From: Stutzerimonas stutzeri | GTDB lineage: Bacteria > Pseudomonadota > Gammaproteobacteria > Pseudomonadales > Pseudomonadaceae | NCBI RefSeq assembly: GCF_038561965.1 | Contig: NZ_CP139348.1 | Coordinates: 2,356,001 to 2,420,000, forward strand | DNA: 64,000 nucleotides | Direction: 5' to 3' | Shown: in pieces, positions 1 through 8,126 of the stretch | Numbering within the stretch: the stretch's first letter is position 1 | Layout: each line of letters opens with the position of its first letter | Translations under genes and position numbers: made by a program | Notes under the pieces: generated by a model | The model's input: only the letters and a program-made list of their open reading frames with translations | What the model was told of the DNA's origin: nothing | Databases searched by the model: none

Positions 1-2009
1 CGGCCTGGCGGCGCAAGGGCTTTCATTCGGTGCTTGGTGCCGAGAACAATCAGGCGGCGCTGATGGCGCGCATGCTGGAGCTGGGGCGCAGCCAGCCGCT
101 GGTGCCGAACGCCAAGCTGCCACCGGGTCTGGATATTGGCATCGGCCGGGAAAACAGCTGTCCTCGGCCGGGAGAGTTCGATACCTATGCGCGCAAGACT
201 GCCCATGGCGGCATGCCGTTCGCCGTCACCGGGCTAAGCGATAACGAGTACAGCACCGTGCAGCGCTGGCTGGAGCAGGGCGCGCCGGTCGAGCATCGGC
301 AGTTGACTCCCTCGGCAGTGGACGCTTCGCAGATCGCCGAATGGGAGCGCCTGCTCAACACGCCCGGTGCACGCGGCAGCCTGGTCGGCCGCTGGCTGTA
401 TGAGCACCTTTATATTGCGCACCTGTATTTCGAAGGGGGCGAGGGCGGTCACTTCTATCAGGTGGTGCGCTCGCGTACGCCCAGCGGTGAGCCGGTCGAC
501 CCCATCGCGACGCGTCGCCCCAACGACGATCCAGGCACTCGTTTCAGCTATCGCCTGCGTCCGATCAGCGACGTGATCGTGCACAAGACACACATCACCT
601 ACCGGTTGAGCGCGACAAAGCTGGCGCGGGTGCAATCGCTTTTCTTCGATGGCGCCTGGACAGTGGATGCTGTGCCTGGCTATGGCGCGAATCATCGGGC
701 CAACCCGTTCAAGACATTCCAGGCGATTCCTGCCGAGGTGCGCTACCAGTTCATGCTGGATAACGCCGAGTACTTCGTGCGCACATTCATCCGTGGGCCG
801 GTGTGTCGCGGACAAATTGCTACCGACGTGATCCGCGATAACTTCTGGGTGTTTTTCCAGGATCCGCAGCACGACCTGTACGTGACCGACCGCCGCTACC
901 GCGAGCAGACAACACCGCTGCTGGCGATGCCGGGACAGTTCGATGAAATGGGTGGCCTTTTCGCGTTCTGGAAAACCTACCGCGTTAAACGCAACCAGTA
1001 CGAGCAGTTGCGTACGCAGGCCTACGCCAACAAGCCTGCGGATTGGAAACAGATCTGGTCCGGTAACGACAACGCCCTGCTCAGCATCTTTCGCCAGCAT
1101 GACAGCTCTTCGGTGCGCAAAGGGCTGATCGGCGAGATCCCGCAAACGCTCTGGTGGATGGATTTTCCCTTGCTTGAGCGCACCTACTATCAACTGGTGG
1201 TCAATTTCGACGTGTTCGGTAATGTCTCCCACCAGGGCCAGACGCGCCTGTACTTCGACCTGATCCGCAATGGTGCCGAGCTGAACTTCCTCCGGTTGCT
1301 GCCGGCCGCGTCCCGGCAGGCGATCCTGAACGGCTGGTACGAGAAAGGCGGGCAGCTGAAATTGCTGCTGGCCTACACCTCGATCGACAGCTCGACCCCC
1401 TCGCTGCTCGAACTGGGCAAGGCTGACGCCAAGCGTGCGTTTGCGAGACAGTTGCTGGCGCGGTACACCGGCATCAATGCGGCGCCCGATCCGATCAATC
1501 GCTGCCAGGGTGGCCATTGCTACCGATCGGATCAGCCTGTGCCGCTGCAGCTTGCCGAACAGGCGCTCAGTCGCCTGACCAGCAAAATCGCTGCGGGCTT
1601 ACCGGTCATTCAGCAGCTACCGGAAGCCACGCTGCTGCGCATCGAGTATGGCGACCGCCGCGAGATCTATAGCCTGCTGCGCAACCGAGCGCACAGTAAT
1701 GTGGCGTTCATGTATGGCGAGTCGCTGCGCTGGCAGCCTAGGCTGGACACCCTGACGGTGTATCCCGGCATTCTGAGCAGCTATCCGAACTTCCTCTTCA
1801 GCCTGCCCGCATCCGACGTGCCAGCGTTCGTTGCGGCGCTGGAACAAGCGAAAGAGAGTGGTGATTTCGAGCGCCTGGTTGAGCGTTGGGGCATACGTCG
1901 AAGCCATCCCGATTTCTGGCGATACTTCAACGACCTCACCCGATATCTGGAAGAGACCGATCCAGTGGAAGCGGGAGTGCTCGACATGAGTCGCTACGAG
2001 AATCTCTGA
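1..2009 (+). CDS. cti: Fatty acid cis/trans isomerase (Cti), 5'-truncated by window edge
   Basis: The reading frame is open from base 3, so the gene starts outside the window; 668 codons of the C-terminal part are present. Cti is a periplasmic c-type haem enzyme that turns cis-unsaturated membrane fatty acids into trans forms during solvent or heat stress. The recognisable part includes the stretch around AENNQAALMARMLELG, ENSCPRPGEFDTYARK and GGMPFAVTGLS, typical of the family. The CxxCH haem site expected near the N-terminus would lie upstream and cannot be checked. The GTG at 30 is only an internal codon: residues AWRRKGFHS precede it in frame. It ends 126 bases before nfuA on the same strand. 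Confidence 0.88.
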   Translation, partial: AWRRKGFHSVLGAENNQAALMARMLELGRSQPLVPNAKLPPGLDIGIGRENSCPRPGEFDTYARKTAHGGMPFAVTGLSDNEYSTVQRWLEQGAPVEHRQLTPSAVDASQIAEWERLLNTPGARGSLVGRWLYEHLYIAHLYFEGGEGGHFYQVVRSRTPSGEPVDPIATRRPNDDPGTRFSYRLRPISDVIVHKTHITYRLSATKLARVQSLFFDGAWTVDAVPGYGANHRANPFKTFQAIPAEVRYQFMLDNAEYFVRTFIRGPVCRGQIATDVIRDNFWVFFQDPQHDLYVTDRRYREQTTPLLAMPGQFDEMGGLFAFWKTYRVKRNQYEQLRTQAYANKPADWKQIWSGNDNALLSIFRQHDSSSVRKGLIGEIPQTLWWMDFPLLERTYYQLVVNFDVFGNVSHQGQTRLYFDLIRNGAELNFLRLLPAASRQAILNGWYEKGGQLKLLLAYTSIDSSTPSLLELGKADAKRAFARQLLARYTGINAAPDPINRCQGGHCYRSDQPVPLQLAEQALSRLTSKIAAGLPVIQQLPEATLLRIEYGDRREIYSLLRNRAHSNVAFMYGESLRWQPRLDTLTVYPGILSSYPNFLFSLPASDVPAFVAALEQAKESGDFERLVERWGIRRSHPDFWRYFNDLTRYLEETDPVEAGVLDMSRYENL

Positions 2010-2057
2010 TTGGCGCGCGGTGGCTGGCTCGATCCGCATCGGGTATCGGTATCTCCT

Positions 2058-2082
2058 TATCCCGACTAAATTACTAGGACTT
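2058..2082 (+). promoter_or_regulatory. Candidate IscR binding site upstream of nfuA
   Basis: The core GACTAAATTACTAGG (2064-2078) resembles the type 1 [2Fe-2S]-IscR motif of pseudomonads, as I recall it (GACTAAATTACTCGG). It lies 55-70 bases before the nfuA start. P. aeruginosa nfuA is reported to be under IscR control, which fits. A possible -10 (TACACT, 2104-2109) follows, and a short hairpin AACCAC/GTGGTT (2083-2098) lies between them. Confidence 0.55.
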
Positions 2083-2135
2083 AACCACGGCAGTGGTTTG
2101 GCGTACACTGCGGCGCATGTCTGCGAGGAGTTCTC

Positions 2136-2720
2136 ATGAGCGCGATCACTATTACCGAAGCTGCACACGATTATCTGGCTGACCTGCTTGAGAAGCAGAA
2201 CACCACGGGCATCGGCATTCGGATCTTCATCACCCAGCCGGGTACCCCTTATGCGGAAACCTGCATCGCCTACTGCAAGCCGGGCGAGGAAAAGCCGGAC
2301 GACACCGCGCTGGCCCTGAAGAGCTTCACGGCCTGGATTGACGGCACCAGCGAACCTTTCCTGGAGGACGCGCTGGTCGACTACGCGACCGACCGCATGG
2401 GAGGTCAGCTGACGATCAAGGCGCCAAATGCCAAGGTGCCGATGGTCAATGAAGACAGCCCGCTGAACGAGCGCATCAATTATTACCTGCAGACCGAAAT
2501 CAACCCTGGCTTGGCCAGCCACGGCGGCCAGGTCACGTTGATCGACGTTGTTGAAGAAGGCATCGCGGTGCTGCAGTTCGGCGGCGGCTGCCAAGGTTGT
2601 GGCCAGGCGGACGTCACGCTCAGGGAAGGCATCGAAAAAACGTTGCTGGCGCGGATTCCGGAGCTCAAGGGTGTGCGCGACGTGACCGATCACACCAACC
2701 GGGAAAACGCCTACTACTGA
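2136..2720 (+). CDS. nfuA: Fe/S biogenesis protein NfuA
   Basis: This 194-residue protein is an iron-sulfur carrier that takes a [4Fe-4S] cluster from the Isc machinery and passes it to apo-enzymes such as aconitase, mainly under oxidative or iron stress. Residues 1-95 form the degenerate A-type domain; residues 108-180 form the Nfu domain with the cluster cysteines C152 and C155 in GGGCQGCGQ. Length matches the family (about 190). The ATG has a clear AGGAG at 2126-2130. A candidate IscR site lies upstream and a strong terminator follows, so it looks monocistronic. Confidence 0.97.
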   Translation: MSAITITEAAHDYLADLLEKQNTTGIGIRIFITQPGTPYAETCIAYCKPGEEKPDDTALALKSFTAWIDGTSEPFLEDALVDYATDRMGGQLTIKAPNAKVPMVNEDSPLNERINYYLQTEINPGLASHGGQVTLIDVVEEGIAVLQFGGGCQGCGQADVTLREGIEKTLLARIPELKGVRDVTDHTNRENAYY

Positions 2721-2740
2721 TCCGCGGCCTGGTGAATCGA

Positions 2741-2781
2741 GGCCCGACTGAGCGGGGCAGTCGGGCCGTTCGGCAGTTTTT
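2741..2781 (+). terminator. Rho-independent terminator after nfuA
   Basis: A perfect 10-bp stem GGCCCGACTG / CAGTCGGGCC (2741-2750 and 2758-2767) with a 7-base loop is followed by a run of five T at 2777-2781. It lies 20 bases after the nfuA stop. Confidence 0.85.
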
Positions 2782-2885
2782 AAGGTGAAATGCCACTATT
2801 TTGCCTTCATTGCGCGCACAGCGCGGCCGGCGTGCGATAAGCTCTCGCGCCAAGGTGTTGATCGGGCAACGAGAGCTCGTACCAC

Positions 2886-3869
2886 ATGTCTGCTATTTCC
2901 CTGTTGATCTGCGATGACTCCGCGCTGGCGCGCAAGCAGCTGCTACATACGCTGCCCGCCGGCTGGCCGGTCGTCGTCAGTCAGGCGGCCACCGGCGTCG
3001 AGGCGCTGGATCGCATCCGCGAGGGGGGCATCGACGTCCTGTTGCTCGACCTCACCATGCCCGAACTGGATGGTTATCAGGTACTCGCGCAGTTGCGCGA
3101 GGAGCAGCTGCGCTGCAAGACCATCGTGATTTCAGCCGACATCCAGGACGAGGCGGTGCGCCGCGTCCTGGCGCTCGGTGCGCTGGCGTTCATCAAGAAG
3201 CCAGCCGACCCCGTGCATCTGCACCAGACGCTGGCCAGTCTTGGGCTGCTGGACGACGTGTCCTCCTTGATCAGCCGCGTCGCAGGCGAGCGGATCAGCT
3301 TCCGCGACACTTTCCGTGAAGTCGTCAATATCGCCATGGGCAGGGCTGCGGCGCTGCTGGCGCGGGTGCTTGGTGTCTTCATCCAATTGCCAATCCCCAA
3401 CGTCAATATTCTCGAAGTTGGCGAGCTGCATATGGCACTTGCCGATGCGGCGCACGGGGAAAAGCTGACGGCGGTCTGCCAGGGTTACATCGGCGGTGGC
3501 ATCGCCGGGGAAGCGCTGCTGCTGTTTCATGATTCGGAAGTCGCCGATATGGCGCGACTGATGCGCAGGCAGGACTACCTGGAGATGGAAATGCTCCTGG
3601 ACCTTTCGAGCCTGCTGATAAGCGCGTGCCTCAGTGGCATCGCCGAGCAGATCGAAGTGGTTTTTTCACAGGGGCATCCGCAGGTACTGGGCCAGCACGC
3701 TTCGATCGACGAGCTGATAAGAGTCAATAGCGCGCGATGGAAGAAAACGCTGGCGGTGGAAATCAGCTACAGCCTGGAAGGGCACGATATCCACTTTGAT
3801 CTGTTGTTGCTGTTCACTGAAGATTCGGTCGAGCTGCTGACACGCAAGCTCGCCCACCTGATGGAGTGA
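2886..3869 (+). CDS. Response regulator with CheC-like phosphatase output domain
   Basis: The 327-residue protein has a receiver domain (residues 4-120) with the acidic pair D10/D11, phosphoacceptor D55 (LLLDLTMPE) and lysine K104 or K105 (FIKKPAD). The second half is a CheC/CheX-like domain. The CheC active-site signature [DS]-x3-E-x2-N-x22-P is present as D141, E145, N148 and P171. The second copy around D239 has L243 and S246 in place of E and N, so only one site looks active. CheC proteins dephosphorylate CheY-type regulators; whether this one acts on its own receiver or on another protein is unknown. Its last codons overlap the start region of the diguanylate cyclase gene, which implies co-translation. 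Confidence 0.85.
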   Translation: MSAISLLICDDSALARKQLLHTLPAGWPVVVSQAATGVEALDRIREGGIDVLLLDLTMPELDGYQVLAQLREEQLRCKTIVISADIQDEAVRRVLALGALAFIKKPADPVHLHQTLASLGLLDDVSSLISRVAGERISFRDTFREVVNIAMGRAAALLARVLGVFIQLPIPNVNILEVGELHMALADAAHGEKLTAVCQGYIGGGIAGEALLLFHDSEVADMARLMRRQDYLEMEMLLDLSSLLISACLSGIAEQIEVVFSQGHPQVLGQHASIDELIRVNSARWKKTLAVEISYSLEGHDIHFDLLLLFTEDSVELLTRKLAHLME

Positions 3870-3871
3870 GC

Positions 3872-4828
3872 ATGAGCCATTCTGCCGAGTTGAACGAACT
3901 GCATTGGTTGCTGGCCATCGTCCAGAGCATAGATGTGGGCGTCGTGGTGCTGGACCGAGACTATCGCGTCGACGTCTGGAATACCTTCATGGAGAATCGC
4001 TCCGGCTTGCAGCCCGAACATGCGCGCAATCAGTCGTTCTTCACGCTGTTTCCCGAAGTGGACGAGGACTGGTTTCGCCGTAAGGTGGAGAGCGTCATGA
4101 CCCTCGGCACTCCGTCGTTCACCATCTGGGAGCAGCGGCCTTATCTGCTGCGTTTCAAGAACTACCAGCCGATCACCGGGTTGGAAGACTTCATGTACCA
4201 GAACACGACGTTGCTACCCCTCAAGGGGATCAATGGCAGCATCAATCAGGTCTGCTTGATCATCTACGACGTCACCGATGTCGCCGTGAACCGTCGCCAG
4301 CTACAGGCGGCAAACGGCGAGCTGCAGCGTCTATCGAGCACTGACCGGTTGACCGGGCTTTACAACCGCGGGCACTGGGAAGAGATGCTGCGCCTCGATT
4401 ATGCCCGCCATCGCCGCTATGACAGTCAGGCGGCACTGGTGATGTTCGATATTGATCACTTCAAGGCGATCAACGACACCTACGGACACCAGGTTGGCGA
4501 TACCGTGATCCAGCAGGTCGCCGAACTGATTCGCGAGAATCTGCGCGATTCCGATGTGGCGGGACGCTACGGCGGCGAAGAATTCGTGGTGCTGCTGCCA
4601 GACACCGACAAGCAGGGTGCGATGACGTTTGCCGAGCGATTGCGGCAGACCGTGGAAAATCGCGAGGTGCAGCATGAGCAGCACCGCATTCGTTTCACCA
4701 TCAGCTTGGGCGTCGCCGATCTCAGCATCCCCACTAGCAGCCATGCGCAGTTGATCGAGCGTGCGGACTCCGCGCTTTATGCCTCGAAGGCGGCTGGGCG
4801 CAATCGGGTCACGCTGCATCAGCAATAA
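3872..4828 (+). CDS. PAS-GGDEF diguanylate cyclase
   Basis: This 318-residue protein makes cyclic di-GMP from two GTP. Residues 10-135 look like a PAS sensor domain; residues 155-318 are GGDEF. The active-site motif is GGEEF at 234-238, and the inhibitory I-site RDSD is at 225-228, exactly five residues before it, so product inhibition is likely. No membrane segment is seen, so it is cytoplasmic. I chose ATG 3872, five bases after GGAG in the end of the upstream gene; a GTG at 3866 would add two residues. Coupling to the receiver-CheC gene suggests that the two form one signalling unit. Confidence 0.9.
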   Translation: MSHSAELNELHWLLAIVQSIDVGVVVLDRDYRVDVWNTFMENRSGLQPEHARNQSFFTLFPEVDEDWFRRKVESVMTLGTPSFTIWEQRPYLLRFKNYQPITGLEDFMYQNTTLLPLKGINGSINQVCLIIYDVTDVAVNRRQLQAANGELQRLSSTDRLTGLYNRGHWEEMLRLDYARHRRYDSQAALVMFDIDHFKAINDTYGHQVGDTVIQQVAELIRENLRDSDVAGRYGGEEFVVLLPDTDKQGAMTFAERLRQTVENREVQHEQHRIRFTISLGVADLSIPTSSHAQLIERADSALYASKAAGRNRVTLHQQ

Positions 4829-4839
4829 TCTCGGCGTCG

Positions 4840-5940
4840 TTAGCCTGCGGCGCTACGCAGAAAAGTAAGAAGCGCGACCTCCTCAGCACTGAGCCACTTG
4901 CGCTTGCGTGCCGCTCTCAGGCTGCCCAGCTTTCCCTCGTTGAACGCTTGCAGAATGGCGGGATGGATGTAGCACTGGCGGCACACGGCGGGTGTATTAC
5001 CCAGCTGACTGGCGACTTGCTTGACCGTCTCGAGCAGATTCTGCCGTGCAACGCTTTCCGGCGTTGCATCCAACTTGCGTAGCCGCTCCAGCGCCAACGC
5101 GCTGCCTGCCCAGGTGCGGTAATCCTTGGCTGTAAAGTCGCGGCCGGTCATTTCGCGAAGATAGAGATTGACGTCGTGGGAGCTGACGCCACGACGTTGG
5201 CCATCTTCATCGAGATACTGAAACAGCTGTTGACCAGGCAGTTCCATGCACCGCCGCATGAGCCTCGCCAATCGACGGTCACGCAACGTGACCTCCTGTT
5301 CCACACCGCTCTTGCCGCGAAAGTGGAAGCGAACCGAGGTGCTGCGCACTTCCACGTGGCGTGTACGCAAGGTGGTCAGCCCATAGGATCGGTTGTCTCG
5401 TGCGTAACGGGAATTGCCAATCCGAATCAGTGTGGATTCGAGCAGCATGACGACCAACGCCATGACCTTTTCACGCGGCATTCCAGGTAGCGCGAGATGC
5501 TTTTCCAGATTGCCGCGTAGCTTCGGCAGGGCTTCGCCAAATTCGAGCATCCGTTCGTACTTGTCGCTGTCGCGGATTTCGCGCCAGCGGGTGTGGTAGC
5601 GATATTGTTTGCGGCCGCGTGCGTCACGACCGGTTGCCTGCAAATGTCCCTGCGGGTCGGGACATATCCAAACATCGCGATAGGCTGGCGGTATCGCCAG
5701 CTTGTTGATCCGTTGTATCGCTTCGTCGTCGCGAATTCGCTCTCCGTTAGGCTCGAAGTAGGCGAACGTGCCGCGCAGTCGTTTGCGCCGAATACCCGGC
5801 TGGGAATCATCGACATAATGCAGATCCGGCGGCAGGGTGGGGCATAGCAGCGTCCCGGTATCGCTGGTTTCGTCGACAGGAACGGGGCGGGTACCTTCGG
5901 CCAGCGGTAAAGGCTCATCCATCACGGTGTCGTTGCGCAT
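4840..5940 (-). CDS. DNA topoisomerase IB
   Basis: The 366-residue protein belongs to the poxvirus/bacterial type IB topoisomerases, which relax supercoils through a 3'-phosphotyrosine link. The catalytic tyrosine is Y324 in CRQCYIHPA. The catalytic core before it shows the usual family stretches, such as RRLRGT-like RRKRLRGTFAYFEP near residue 51, IPPAYRDVWICPDPQGHLQ near 83, LLESTLIRIGN near 167 and DFTAKDYRTWAGS near 268. It is convergent with the diguanylate cyclase gene, with 11 bases between the stops. The start could also be the ATG six codons later (MDEPLPL). Confidence 0.93.
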   Translation of the reverse strand: MRNDTVMDEPLPLAEGTRPVPVDETSDTGTLLCPTLPPDLHYVDDSQPGIRRKRLRGTFAYFEPNGERIRDDEAIQRINKLAIPPAYRDVWICPDPQGHLQATGRDARGRKQYRYHTRWREIRDSDKYERMLEFGEALPKLRGNLEKHLALPGMPREKVMALVVMLLESTLIRIGNSRYARDNRSYGLTTLRTRHVEVRSTSVRFHFRGKSGVEQEVTLRDRRLARLMRRCMELPGQQLFQYLDEDGQRRGVSSHDVNLYLREMTGRDFTAKDYRTWAGSALALERLRKLDATPESVARQNLLETVKQVASQLGNTPAVCRQCYIHPAILQAFNEGKLGSLRAARKRKWLSAEEVALLTFLRSAAG

Positions 5941-6000
5941 GCATGGCGGTTCCCGCTGTGGCCCCGCCAGGCTAAACGCTGGCGAGGCGCTCGGATGGGC

Positions 6001-6165
6001 TCAACTGTCTTTTTCGTCGCTGTTGCGCATCAGCAATCGAATCGCCGCGACCAGTTCGTCCACGGCTTCACGATAGAGCTCGGGTTTGGCCTCGGTTTCT
6101 GCCTGGTCAGCATGTTTGCGCGCGGTGTCGAGGTGGTCGTTGATGGATGAGTAATCGCCAAGCAT
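6001..6165 (-). CDS. Small acidic conserved protein, function unknown
   Basis: A 54-residue protein starting MLGDYSSINDHLDTARKH and rich in Glu, Asp and Ala, probably helical. I place the start at 6165 because AGGAG lies 7 bases upstream; a longer frame to 6234 has a poorly placed start. No catalytic motif or membrane segment is visible. It sits between the topoisomerase and DUF421 genes, on the same strand as both. Confidence 0.65.
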   Translation of the reverse strand: MLGDYSSINDHLDTARKHADQAETEAKPELYREAVDELVAAIRLLMRNSDEKDS

Positions 6166-6270
6166 GGTGTGCTCCTGCTGCTGATTGAAAGGAAGGCGAT
6201 GCAAAGGACTATGTGTTCCTGCAGCCTCTAACAACTGACCGGCGAGCGAGATTGCGGTTCGTACCGTGCA

Positions 6271-6963
6271 TCAGCGCGATCTGAGCGTGGAGAGTGCCTT
6301 TGACCAGGTTTGGTTGGCGCAGCGTGGGCATTGTTGCGTCTGCTGACTCTCTAGCGCCTGGGGGAAGCCACAGCGACTGCACGCATACATCCCAGCCGCC
6401 GGCACTTGCCGGAAAACCGGTCGATACTCCGGGGGAAGCACCGAAAGCCCTGGGCGAACAGCGTCGGGTGCATGGAAGAACAGGCTTACATTGCCGTCGT
6501 TTTCTAGAATGCCCAGCCTGACCTGGCCGAGATGCTCGACACCTTGTTGGCGCAGCTCCATGAAAAACTCATCGGCTGAGATGTTCAGGTTATCGAGGCT
6601 GCGCAGCTCGTAGATCCCATCGCGAATGATGGTGACCGGCCGACCCTCCAGCCAGGCACCAAAGCGTGGGCTGCGGTTCATCAGGAACACGGTGAGACGA
6701 TAGAGCGCCAATAGGGTGGCAAATACCGCCGCCACGGGCAGCAGCGGAACATCGTCGTAGAAGGACACATCGCCCGCGGCAGAACCCAGGGTCAGGATAA
6801 TGACCAGCTCGAACACCGATAACTGGCGAATGCCCCGGCGCCCGCTGACCTTGAGAAAAACAAATACGGCAATGAAGGCAAGCAGCGCCCGCAGCGCCAC
6901 CTCCGCGACGAACATCAAGGGGAATTCGTGCAGAAGCATGCGCTGCAGGTCGAACGGGGTCAT
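6271..6963 (-). CDS. DUF421/YetF-type membrane protein with C-terminal zinc ribbon
   Basis: The 230-residue protein has three hydrophobic segments (about 17-37, 50-64 and 74-95) followed by the soluble DUF421 domain (about 100-165), with the family stretch EGRPVTIIRDG at 106-116. The family is widespread and poorly understood; Bacillus relatives act at the membrane and in spores. An unusual addition is a C-terminal ribbon with two CxxC pairs, C195/C198 (CSRCGF) and C212/C215 (CPRC), expected to bind zinc. The start ATG has GGAAG upstream on the minus strand. Confidence 0.85.
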   Translation of the reverse strand: MTPFDLQRMLLHEFPLMFVAEVALRALLAFIAVFVFLKVSGRRGIRQLSVFELVIILTLGSAAGDVSFYDDVPLLPVAAVFATLLALYRLTVFLMNRSPRFGAWLEGRPVTIIRDGIYELRSLDNLNISADEFFMELRQQGVEHLGQVRLGILENDGNVSLFFHAPDAVRPGLSVLPPEYRPVFRQVPAAGMYACSRCGFPQALESQQTQQCPRCANQTWSKALSTLRSR

Positions 6964-7040
6964 CTTGAATCTTCCTTTCAGGAGTGCCGGTGCGGTGAAA
7001 ACACGCTTGGCTTGTTCCTGGACGTGCTGGGCAGATCAGC

Positions 7041-7322
7041 TCAGCCTGCGGCTGCTACCTCGAACTCCAGATCGATTCCATCACCGCTACCGTCGCCTAC
7101 AACCGAGCCGACTACTGGCTTGTGAGTGACCTTGCGGCCCTCATAGAAATCTTCCAGATGCCGCTGTGCAACGTCGCTGATGTGATCGATCAGACCGGGC
7201 ATCTGAGTGTCACGCGGCACAATGAAGTGCAACGTGACGGTATGTGCCTCGGGATCTTGCGCAAGATCCGCCAGCCCGCAGCTCTGCCACTGATCATTGA
7301 CGTACGCTTCTGCACCTTTCAT
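7041..7322 (-). CDS. Conserved hypothetical protein, 93 aa
   Basis: A soluble 93-residue protein, MKGAEAYVNDQWQSCG at the N-terminus, with a single central alpha/beta-looking region and an acidic end. The ATG has AGGAG about 7 bases upstream (tail of CAGGAGAAGCTC). I do not recognise a family with confidence. It lies between the DUF421 gene and another small gene, all on the minus strand. Confidence 0.7.
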   Translation of the reverse strand: MKGAEAYVNDQWQSCGLADLAQDPEAHTVTLHFIVPRDTQMPGLIDHISDVAQRHLEDFYEGRKVTHKPVVGSVVGDGSGDGIDLEFEVAAAG

Positions 7323-7412
7323 GAGCTTCTCCTGTTTCGCCTGTTGCTCTTAGGACCGCCAATCACACGAATGGATCAGTTGGCGGCGGGCTGTAGGCAA
7401 ACCTGGAGCATG

Positions 7413-7446
7413 AAAAAAGGCCTGGAGCACACTGCTGCAGGCCTTT
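7413..7446 (-). terminator. Rho-independent terminator of the 89-aa gene
   Basis: On the minus strand a stem AAAGGCCTG / CAGGCCTTT (9 bp, arms at 7416-7424 and 7438-7446) ends in a run of U corresponding to six A on the plus strand at 7413-7418. It lies just after the stop of the gene at 7464-7733. Confidence 0.8.
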
Positions 7447-7463
7447 GATCAAACAGCCCATGA

Positions 7464-7733
7464 TTAATCGGGCATGTGCCAAGGCGACAGCTGTGCGCCG
7501 TCACGGCTCAGCTGTGCACGGGTTTGCTCCAGGGTCTCGCCGAGCTTCACGGGATCGGTGAACACGCTGCTGGACATCTTGCAGCGGCCTAGCAGACGGG
7601 CTTCGTCGCGGTCGACGACGGTGATGCTGACTTCACCGTTTCCTTCGGGCAGCGTCCAGGCAACGCACTGGAAAGGCTTGAAGGCGCGGTCGGTGATCAG
7701 AAGGGCTTCGTTGATACGCAGCGGGGTGTGCAT
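7464..7733 (-). CDS. Conserved hypothetical protein, 89 aa
   Basis: An 89-residue soluble protein (MHTPLRINEALLITDRAF) with short stretches compatible with a small beta-rich fold (CVAWTLPEGNGEVSITVVDRD). No signal peptide, membrane helix or catalytic motif is visible. It is followed by a good terminator and preceded by a long gene-free stretch that should hold its promoter. Function unknown. Confidence 0.7.
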   Translation of the reverse strand: MHTPLRINEALLITDRAFKPFQCVAWTLPEGNGEVSITVVDRDEARLLGRCKMSSSVFTDPVKLGETLEQTRAQLSRDGAQLSPWHMPD

Positions 7734-8126
7734 GGGGCATGTCTCTCTGTGTGATACCCAAAATGTCTGCAGCCAAGCGCATTGGCATTGGCCTTACATT
7801 GCAGTTGATGTACCCAGAGGACTGGCAAGTCACATGCGAAGTCAAAAAAGTTTGACGGCCTTTGCAATTAGCCAAAAGTATAACCTTGACGCTTCGACCT
7901 CTTCGGTTCGAAGGCAGAATCTAACTCTCTGTAAATATTGGAAATTCAGGACTGTTGCCTAGCCCGGCGGGCGAGGCGTGGCAGGCATGTGCGCTGATTG
8001 ATGCGACAACCGGTCGCCATGGAAAAAGTGTGACGCGGGCTAATCGTGCGTCGCCTTAGTGCGGGGAAGGGGGGACACCGCTTCGTCCAGGTGCCTGCGG
8101 TCCGCTGAGGACCGCAGGCCCAGCCG
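7734..8126. other. Gene-free stretch between the 89-aa gene and the chemoreceptor
   Basis: No supportable gene. The part from about 7840 to 7950 is clearly lower in GC than its surroundings. It contains a small inverted repeat GTCAAA/TTTGAC (7841-7856) and an imperfect hairpin around CTTCGACC...GGTTCGAAG (about 7893-7912). These may belong to the promoter of the minus-strand gene ending at 7733. Confidence 0.5.
8093..8119 (-). terminator. Hairpin terminator of the chemoreceptor gene
   Basis: A perfect 11-bp stem GCCTGCGGTCC / GGACCGCAGGC with a 5-base loop lies 7 bases beyond the stop at 8127. There is no U tract, so it may act as an mRNA 3'-end structure. Confidence 0.6.

Noticed and set aside
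234..1517. Long minus-strand open frame (427 codons) opposite cti
   Set aside because: It lies wholly opposite a gene with clear family similarity, and its product is rich in Arg, Gln and His as expected of an antisense shadow in GC-rich DNA.
7893..7930. tRNA-like T-loop sequence GGTTCGAAGGC
   Set aside because: No acceptor stem, D-arm, anticodon arm or CCA end could be paired around it.
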